A stretch of DNA of 64,000 nt from Adiantum capillus-veneris (lineage: Eukaryota; Streptophyta; Polypodiopsida; Polypodiales; Pteridaceae), in the NCBI GenBank assembly GCA_014529385.2, contig CM043947.1, positions 129,978,391 to 130,042,390 on the forward strand, read 5' to 3'. Position numbers and translations under genes: made by a program. Shown here in pieces: positions 56,111 through 64,000 of the stretch; the stretch's first letter is position 1; every line of letters starts with the position of its first letter. The notes beneath the pieces are model-generated. The model was not told the origin of the DNA and did no database searches. It worked only from the letters and a program-made list of their open reading frames with translations.

Positions 56111-57520
56111 TGTGTATGTGTGCATGTGAGCCTACGAACGAACAATATAGAGAATTCAACATCAATCGACATGTTTGTAGAAGTTGCAGAATGGACAACG
56201 ATGGTAGAATGTATACTGGTGGAAAGGTGGCGGAAGAATGTAAGGAAGGTCTACAAGCGGCTCCATCCAAGATTGTGCGTTGATCCACACGACCGATACC
56301 AACACTTATATTCCGTATTTTGATTTCCTTTATGTGATCTCAAAAGTACTTAGATTAAATCATGTATGCATTAAAACAATAAATTAACATCATTTTTATT
56401 TAAAACATTGTAGATGAGGGTGACAAAGGCTGAAGAATTTTTGTGATGCCCAACAAAGGGACACGTTGACAATACGCCACAGCAAGGCAACGTGGAATGA
56501 CACATGTCTTCATAAAACATTGGTAATGAGTTCTTCCTTGTAAAGCTATATTATTTTTACAATAGGAAAGTCCCTCTAACATTTGAGGAGAAGCATAAGT
56601 CCCCCTTCAACAATTAAGGGGATAAAAGTGGCGGGGGAGGGGCACGCTCCCTACGGTATTATTATAAATGTGGATAACGGTGCCAACTCCACACCATACA
56701 TATGTATGGTTTTTTCTTTTTTAATGGGCACAAGCGTCGTAAATGCACGAAATGCATCTCGTTTTGTTTTTATTATAATGTGAAAATGTTTACATTCATA
56801 CATCTTTTCATGCAAAATCTCATTTGTGATGGGAGGTCATAGAGCTTTTGGCAAAATCTTCATGGAGAGATGCTATGGAGCCATCATCACGAGCTATGCC
56901 ATGCGGTAAAATCCACACCACTATCACTATTTTACTTCTTACAATATACATAGTGAAGCAATCAAGGAAAACTAGTTATTCTCTGTGTATTAAGGTTGTT
57001 AGTTTTCTGTGTACAGTAAGTAGGAAGTAGATCTGTGAGAGCTAATAGAGTGTGTTAGTGTGTAACAGTAGGTGTATTAGTTAGAAGTAGGTAGATAGAG
57101 TGTGTGTGTGCTCTCGCGCGTAGACTACGGCGACCTTATCCTTTAAAAAAAATAATTTTTTTAATTAAAAAAAAAAGATAGGACCGGAATCGGGAATATC
57201 TCCCAGACCCAAGCCCAAGCTCATGCTCAGGCCTAGGCCTCAGTCGCCTTTTAAAATTACGAATTTTAGCTTCACACGTAGCTAAACATCGATTTTTTGA
57301 GGACCAATGGAGCTTCAGATGTCCAAAAATTGTGCTGTAAAGCACACAATGACCCTCTAAGTGATACGCTCGTTTCGAGCTATCACACACTTTAATAAAA
57401 AAAATCAAACATTAAAAAACATTAAAAACGTAAAAAACACAAGTGAAAACGGACGCTTAAAAAAGGTAAGCGGTTAACCTTCGAGGTTATTGATCGACGC
57501 TTGTAGGGTGCCAAAGGCAC
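56111..57520 (+). other. Remaining E2 leader before gag
   Basis: No coding sequence is recognised. The part after about 56975 resembles the normal leader of the family, including GT-rich repeats and, at 57361-57386, an imperfect hairpin GTGATA-C-GCTCG-TTT-CGAGC-TATCAC. Homology with E1 is visible around that hairpin. Confidence 0.5.
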
Positions 57521-60500
57521 ATGCATCTGCGCTCTGGTCGTGTGCTAGAGACGGAGCAACTAGAGAGAATTTCAACTTACGCGAGTTCTCAATATCCACC
57601 TACTTTAGGTTCCGGGCCTTCGGCGGGGACCCAAGGTAGTACAAACGAAGACCTGAACATAGCGGCTAGTGACTCTTCCTCTGACTACGACATCATAGAG
57701 GGTTTCCCAATGCCTAATCTCGATAGCTCAAGCCAAGACATGCATACCATGGGCCCACGGTCCGGGCCGAGCGTGCTTAGCCGCCTGAAGGAAACCTTTA
57801 GTAGAGCCACTCGCTCCGAACATGGAGCTAATGATGTAAATGAGGGGGGTGGAGAAGTAAATTCTCCATTCATGACCAACGTAGACCCTATACCCTTAGA
57901 GAATGTGCATGTGAATACTTCATTCACTGCACCTCCTGACTCTTCAGAGTTATTTCCCTCCGAGGTCATATTACCCGATGGTAGAAGCCTTGCCAAAGTG
58001 AAAGAGGTTGAGTGATATATCCTTGCAGCGAGGGAAAAGGAAGTCAAGAGCTTACGCAAGGTGGAGCATTGAAAAGAGTTAAAAGCAAAAGCCCCTATGT
58101 CAATATCCTTTCTAAGAGAGCAGTCAAGTGCTCTTGACTTAGCAACCGCTAAGGGCCAACCCCTAGAAAGCAACATTGCATCTAGCTCAAAGGACACCCC
58201 TAGCACCTCAATCCTAGATGGAGTGTTCCTAAATGAGAACTGGGAGTACGAACTACAAATGGAAACTCTGACCGATCTATACACAGGTCACACCTATCAC
58301 ATGGGTTGGTTAGATGTCCTACAATCCACAATGGGTGCTACTAGTGTGGAGGATCAACAACAAAGAGTTTGTGAGGTCATCCATAGGGTCATTGAGTTAG
58401 AGAGACAGAACAAGGGGTTCAACATGCCTTCAACGGGTCTCATGAGATTCTTAGATACAGAAAAGGCTAAACAACCGACCTAATCGCAAATAGAGACTCC
58501 CTCGGTAAGTCCGATGGATCCTCCATATGTTGTTTCGCCAGGGGTCTCAGTGCAATCTGAGCCCATAAGTGATAGCTTCACCTTTCCAAGTCTAGATCAT
58601 CTTTCCCTTGATGACACCACGACTACCATGCCTACCCCAATGATGGGCATGCCGTGAAACACGCCATGAACCTCTTTTGTTAGTAAAGCACCGCTACATG
58701 GTAGCTCAATGCCTGCAACAATACCTACAAGTGTGTACCAATCGTATACACCCATGGGTCCTCGTACTCATGTAGTCTCTACTCCTCCCATTGTTGCAAC
58801 AACCTATGCTCCACAACCACAATACCCAAGTTCTTATTTCCATGGGACTATACCGGCTAGCATTAGCATGTCACATCCGATGTCTGCTATGCCTAGGGCC
58901 ACACATATGAACTTTGGACCACCACATGGCACAACATCGTACCCAACGTGGAACCCAAGGGCTTCCTATGCTCCAAGCCCGATGCCAATACCTACTCCAT
59001 ATGTAGTCTCTGGAGCACCTCCATCCACGGTGACTACTCACTTAGGTGACTTGGCAACATTTTCTCAAGCTATTGGTCGATCTATTGCTGAGAATATACG
59101 TAACATGCCTGATAGAGAGCCTAGAAGTAAGGTAGTACAAATAGCCAAGCTCACACAAAAATTTAGTGAAGATGGGGATGTGAGAAAGCATATCAAAGTT
59201 TTTGAACAATTATGCGATTCTCTAGGAGAACACAATGACCTACATAAGATTAATGCTTTAAGCCTAACCTTAAGGGAGAAGGCAAGGGATTGGTATAGAA
59301 CCCTAAGGGTGGAAGAAAAATTGAATTACCCTACTCTTAGGAGACTGTTCCTGAAAGAATACATACGAGAGGGAGTGCTTTGGGGTGTAGCCTCTCAGCT
59401 CCAGAAAGCCCAACGAGAGGAAGGAGAGTCGGTGAGAGACTTTATAAGTCGCTTGAAGCATTTGAATTCTCGTTGTAATCCAAATGAATGCTTCAACAAT
59501 AACCAATTGCACGATAGATTGATTCGGGGACTACGACATGAGGATATCTACAATGGCCTATTCATTAGAGGTATCACCTCTTGGGAAGCAGTCACCACCA
59601 ATGCGATCCAATTGGAGGATAATTTAATGATTCAAGGAGAAAGAGTGTCTGTTGAGTCTAAATCTATTAGCTGACAAGCATCGGGGCATCAACCGATGAC
59701 CCTAAAGCCTATTGCTAAAGAGCCCAAGATATCTGAGATGACTTTAGCAGATCTCACCATGGCTATTCAAGAGAGTCTTAGAGACAATCGTGCTCCGCAG
59801 AACAATCATATGTATCCAAGAAGGGAGCAACAATGGTGCTCAGTATGCTATGGACCGCATAGTACCAGTGAATGCCCTACTTTTAGAGTAAAATTCAATG
59901 GGAATTGCAATGCGTGTGGGAAGTATGGTTATCAAGCTAAGGATTGCATAGTATTTAAGCGCGCGATGGCCAATAGACCAACCTTAGCATGTACAGACAC
60001 ACCTTGAGTGCCTGCATTGATGCCGGCCCCACCTCTTGAACAAACAACACAATACATGGTCCCTAGGGCCCAAAATGTTGTTCAAACAACACCCTTACCA
60101 CCTCCAGTGCTAGAACCGCAACCACCACATCCGAGAATCACTTCTGTAATCAAGTGGGTTGCGAGTCATCTATTGCTTGTTTGGAAGGCTGTGAGGAAGA
60201 TATAGATCCTAATATTGCCTATGGGATGGATGTACTTTAAGAAAGTCCACAATACTACATGGAGGACTATTGGGGACAAGTCAAACCTGTATATCAAGTA
60301 GCTGCTCTTGCGGCAAGATGCCAAAATATCAATTACACTGCTAAGAGACCACCTCTTCAATGCTATGAGTGTGGAGGTCCACATCGTGTAGCCGAGTGTC
60401 CTATTAGGCTACAAAAAAATGCCACACTAATGCAAACCAATCAAGCAAGCACGTTTACAATGCCGATACTCATGTGTAATCGATGTGGCATAGATCATTT

Positions 60501-60621
60501 GATTGCCCAATGTCCAAATAATCCAAATGCACCGAAGATCACGCCGTTAAACTTGATTGAAGTTACCGAGGAGCCATCACAAAGTACACAGGTGGTACTA
60601 GTAAAAGTACTCACACGATAG
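57521..60621 (+). pseudogene. E2 Gag with four zinc knuckles
   Basis: It starts at ATG 57521 (MHLRSGRVLE). Open segments are 57521-58015, 58097-58483, 58709-59674, 59696-60007 and 60259-60621, separated by stops or small shifts. After a Ser/Pro-rich N-terminal region comes the capsid-like Gag core (about 59030-59640, with LSLTLREKARDWYRTL). Four knuckles follow: CSVCYGPHSTSEC, CNACGKYGYQAKDC (Tyr where His is expected), CYECGGPHRVAEC and CNRCGIDHLIAQC. Three use CX2CX3HX4C spacing. Gag packages the RNA; this copy would give only partial proteins. Confidence 0.85.
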
Positions 60622-60660
60622 ATGCTCCAAAAACAAAATTATATTCTTGAGGAAAGAGAC

Positions 60661-61077
60661 ATGACATCAATTGCCCAATCTCCTGCCTTGGGTGAGAGGT
60701 ACCCTCGTTACTTTTCACAAATGTTTCACATGGTCTTTCCGGTGCTTGCCTATGAATGGGATTTGGTAGGTACGCTAACATGTGAGAGGAATTTCGAGGA
60801 GTTAGAATGGCTGATACGTCTCTTGACCACGACTGATACATACTTAGTAGAGGGTGTATCTCCCATTGCACAAGCCTACCCTTTTGACCAAGATGACTAT
60901 AAGCGTCTAGTGACCTTCTTAGTAAACATGGGTACCTATGATGAAGAAGAAGATTTACATGACTACACAGATGGCACATATGGTCTCATGGATGATGACT
61001 TTGTTTATCTCGACGACGAGGATAGGGGTTTAGCCTTAAGGTTTCCCTCCAATCTCTACAATATCCTATTCCCTTGA
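60661..61077 (+). CDS. E2 3' acidic ORF (138 aa), open
   Basis: ATG 60661 opens a frame of 138 residues. The first few codons come from the sequence after gag and the rest from the E1-type 3' ORF, joined at the pol deletion. Recognisable shared blocks are LGERYPRYFS, YPFDQDDY and DLHDYTDGTYGLMDDDF. It is acidic, Tyr/Asp/Glu-rich, with no membrane segment or known domain. It has stayed open in a non-autonomous element although gag has decayed, which could indicate a role or could be chance. Function unknown. Confidence 0.55.
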   Translation: MTSIAQSPALGERYPRYFSQMFHMVFPVLAYEWDLVGTLTCERNFEELEWLIRLLTTTDTYLVEGVSPIAQAYPFDQDDYKRLVTFLVNMGTYDEEEDLHDYTDGTYGLMDDDFVYLDDEDRGLALRFPSNLYNILFP

Positions 61078-61079
61078 CT

Positions 61080-62430
61080 CTCTAGGGGGAGTGCAAATAA
61101 TTAGGTTAGGATTCCTTATGTTTTTTTGTTGTGTTCAATAAGTGTTGGTACCTTTTTCCCACTGATGTGCCTCCTAGAGGTATTCTTTGTGTTTTCTAGT
61201 ATGTACAGGAACGTGTTGTTGTGGTTAGGATTTGGACCTTCCTGGGATCTTTCTCTCGTTCACACTTCAAATCAAGCGCGACCATCAACACAAACATGTG
61301 TTTCTTGTCCATTAGCATTGCCCCTTATCTTTTTTGCATCTATGTTTGTCTGCTTTGATTGGGAGCAGCCTTTGCTTAGTATCAAACATTAAATTCGATG
61401 TAATTTTTTGTCATAATCACTTGTCTAGGTTTTAAAATCAAGCAGTCCGACTAAGCTATTTTGACCAAGCTAGGTGTTAGAGATCTTCTCTTAATACCAT
61501 GGGGAATGCCTTCCTAATAATTAATGGTTACTTAGGTTCTTAATCCGATTTATGCAGCATTGTGTGAAATGTACTAGGGCTTTCTAGTGGGCTTAGTCCC
61601 TATTGACCTTTAGCTTAAGTATTATAAAGGGAGTTTACTAGTGTGATGAGCCTGGGAAGGGTAACAGTGTTATATGACCCCCCAAAGTGACAAAATTAAA
61701 ATGTTGAAAAAATAAAATAAAAAAAATCAAAGTGCCACAATGTAAAATCTTAAGCTGGAAGAGAAACCTCAGCTTGATTTGGTCCTTCACTCATATGGAT
61801 CGCCTATGGTACTAGAGCCCTAGAGGTTCCTAGTGTGGGCGCTTTTCCTTGAAAAGCAAAAAACCCAAGGCATACAAAATAAGCACACACATCAAAAGTA
61901 AATCAATGAGAAAAGACTTTTGGGGGGTTAAAAGAAAAAGGTAATCAGTTAGGCGATGATTTCATGAGAAATTCCTTTTATTGTAGTTTAACTACAAGGT
62001 CTTCTAGGTATAACCTTTAGTCAGCCCTTGAACATGAAATACTTGGCTCTCGTGATTAAACAACTTAATTGACCAGAGAAAATTAAGAAGCTTACCCATG
62101 GTATTAATAGTCGATATTTAGTGCCTTTCGATCGTTAAATTAGCGACCCCAAACTTGTTTAATTTTTTACCTTTACAGCTGTTTATGTGTTTGATTATAT
62201 TGCAATTTAATGTTTATTGCTGACAAATGGTTTAAAATTCTGTTACTAATCAAATTGTCTACCTACAATTGCATATGCTTTTTAATTGCTTATGAGAATG
62301 CAATCACTGTGCCAATGTTGTTTGATTTTGTAGTGACTGAAGAAGGCTAAGGACATTCATCTCAAATGATCTTCCACCTCAACAAACGAGCTTCAACTCA
62401 ATAGCTTCCGAGGACAGAATCTACATCACG
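61080..62430 (+). other. E2 3' untranslated region
   Basis: About 1.35 kb, homologous to the E1 3' region (21691-23055) in the sense direction, ending at the polypurine tract. No coding potential is seen. Confidence 0.7.
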
Positions 62431-62440
62431 AAGGGGGGCA
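62431..62440 (+). other. E2 polypurine tract
   Basis: AAGGGGGGCA immediately before the 3' LTR, identical to E1. Confidence 0.9.
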
Positions 62441-62748
62441 TGTTAACCCTCACGTCTCACAGACACCATATCACCTACGACGGACGTTGTATTATTTACT
62501 TGGTAGAGTCAGGTACCGGGCTTGTCGGTCCAATAGGAAAAGGGTAAGAGTGATCGCCGATGAGAGGCGCACTCTAACTGGAACATTCAAGGGATTAGTT
62601 GGCTAAGCATGGGCACCCAAGTGTGAATGGGGTGAGCTCATATAAAAGTCAACTAAACCTAAAATTCACTCATTCTCTCATTTGTGCAATTGAAGAGTGC
62701 TCTTGCTCCATATCCATCTTCTTCTTCTTCATCTCCTTGTGTGTATGT

Positions 62749-62841
<93 letters not shown>

Positions 62842-63065
62842 GCGGCGGCACGACGGCGGCGAGGCGGTTGAGAGCGGCGTAGCGGTGTCTCCCTCTTCTT
62901 TGCGAAGAGGAATCCTCCACGAAGCAAGCATAGAGCGGTGAGTGACACACCATCGTCATCTTTGAGCTTACTAGTTTAGGCTTGTTGTGTGCTTGGAGCC
63001 ATTTGTGGCTCGCACGCGGTGTATTGGCAAGTTCCTTGCATTGACATGTGTGACATACCCGCACA
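62441..63065 (+). repeat. E2 3' LTR (625 bp)
   Basis: TGTTAACCCTCACGT to CCCGCACA, then target duplication TTATA at 63066-63070. (GA)n at 62755-62838. It differs from the 5' LTR by a few percent plus microsatellite length. Confidence 0.94.
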
Positions 63066-63070
63066 TTATA

Positions 63071-64000
63071 TCACAAAGAAGTAGTCAAGCAACACTCATG
63101 GAGATATTTTGTATAAGAAACCTCCATATGAGAGTACTCAAAACAAGAATCTAAGGGTAGTAACTACACCATATCTAAGGCCTTGTTTTTGCCCTTCTCC
63201 TTGTCTTTACCGTCTTGGGATTTCCCTTGCAAAAAATCCTTCTTTTCATGTTTTCCAAGACAATTGAATCAGAGCTTCCTTTTCTTAGCTCTCTCAAAAT
63301 CTTTGTTTGAGAGAGATCCTCAAGTTCCCTTGGATTTCTTGGAGGACTATGCTGGTGTAGTGAATGCCATTCTTTTCTAACCAAATGTAGTGAATGTTCT
63401 TTTTATACCAAATGTAAGTGACTGTGCAAAAGATGATGCAAACATCTTGTTCTTATTTTTTACATGTTTCATGCACATGATATCATCATGTATTTGTACA
63501 TGATGAATACTTTCAATTAAGAGTTTTGGTGGTGGGTTTTAACCTTGGATTCATACTCAAGATCTAACCCATGAATAAGACCGTGCACCTTGTGAAACTC
63601 GTTGATTTCCTCTAGCTTCATAATGATTTCTGTATAATTGGGGATATATACGAGGTGAGCGTGAGATTTTCCATCAAACACTTATCCCAAGTCTCCCAAT
63701 TCAAATCTTGTCTATTCTATGGAAGAAACTGCTTCTACAGAAGGTGGGTTGAAAGGCTACCCACATGGTCAACTTATCATGTGCCTTGAAAGGCTACCTA
63801 CATGGTCAGCTTATCATGTGCCTTGAGACTCATCCACCGCTTATAGGCCTTGCCCTTGAGTGATAGACTAGTCATAAATTTCAATCAAAGTATGTGTGCG
63901 CTACGTTGAAGAATTTTGCCATCAAGAAGAACACACTTCAATAAACCTTAAAGTAAAGGTTGACGAGCTTCAAATTTCTACCACCATTTTCCAAAATCCA
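63071..64000 (-). pseudogene. Chromo-2 relic continued: gag side
   Basis: On the minus strand this precedes the protease across the E2 insertion. Weak Gag-like stretches are visible (for example VNLYFK and HKVHGLIHG) among many stops. The assignment rests mainly on its position next to the Chromo-2 protease and on reading-frame continuity across the TTATA site. It contains a ~40-bp near-duplicate at 63745-63830 (GAAAGGCTACC(T/C)ACATGGTCA). Confidence 0.4.

Overview
This is repeat-dominated nuclear DNA of a land plant. No intact host gene, RNA gene, operon or CRISPR array is visible. Almost everything is nested Ty3/gypsy LTR retrotransposons with AT-rich leaders and long CA/GA microsatellites. 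Captured pentatricopeptide-repeat (PPR) fragments resemble the large PPR families of ferns and lycophytes as I remember them. A fern or another non-angiosperm vascular plant is therefore my best guess (inference, moderate to low confidence).

Layout. (1) 1-20982, minus strand: a tandem array (LTR-internal-LTR-internal-LTR, about 8.26 kb period) of a Tat-like gypsy element with a dual RNase H. Copy A is cut by the window edge, copy B is complete, and copy C has lost the start of gag, the leader, the primer binding site and the LTR promoter. (2) 21033-35097, minus strand: element E1, 14,065 bp, with an exact 5-bp target duplication (CTTTT). It carries gag, protease, RT, RNase H and integrase, plus an unusual 3' extension with a second retropepsin-like motif and a further small acidic ORF. 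(3) 20983-21032 plus 35103-43709, minus strand: an old chromodomain-bearing chromovirus (Chromo-1) with a tRNA-iMet primer site. Its 3' LTR is the target into which both the array and E1 inserted, 46-50 bp apart. (4) 43710-48690: unrecognised degenerate sequence with a ~160-bp direct repeat. (5) 48700-50911 plus 63071-64000, minus strand: a second, very old chromovirus relic (Chromo-2). (6) 50912-63065, plus strand: element E2, 12,154 bp, TSD TTATA, inserted in Chromo-2. E2 belongs to the E1 family but is non-autonomous: protease, RT, RNase H and integrase are cleanly deleted, gag and the 3' acidic ORF are kept, and the 5' leader is enlarged to about 6 kb with PPR pseudogene pieces and giant microsatellites.

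How the parts relate. Each autonomous-type element encodes Gag (capsid and nucleocapsid) and Pol (protease, RT, RNase H, integrase), bounded by LTRs that hold the promoter, with a PBS next to the 5' LTR and a polypurine tract next to the 3' LTR. None is fully functional here. The array copies share an amber codon between RNase H and integrase and a missing catalytic glutamate in integrase. E1, Chromo-1 and Chromo-2 are broken by frameshifts, stops and deletions. The points most worth a second look are the second protease-like domain and 3' ORF of the E1/E2 family, the paired pre-gag ORFs of the array element, and the tandem amplification of an integrase-defective element.
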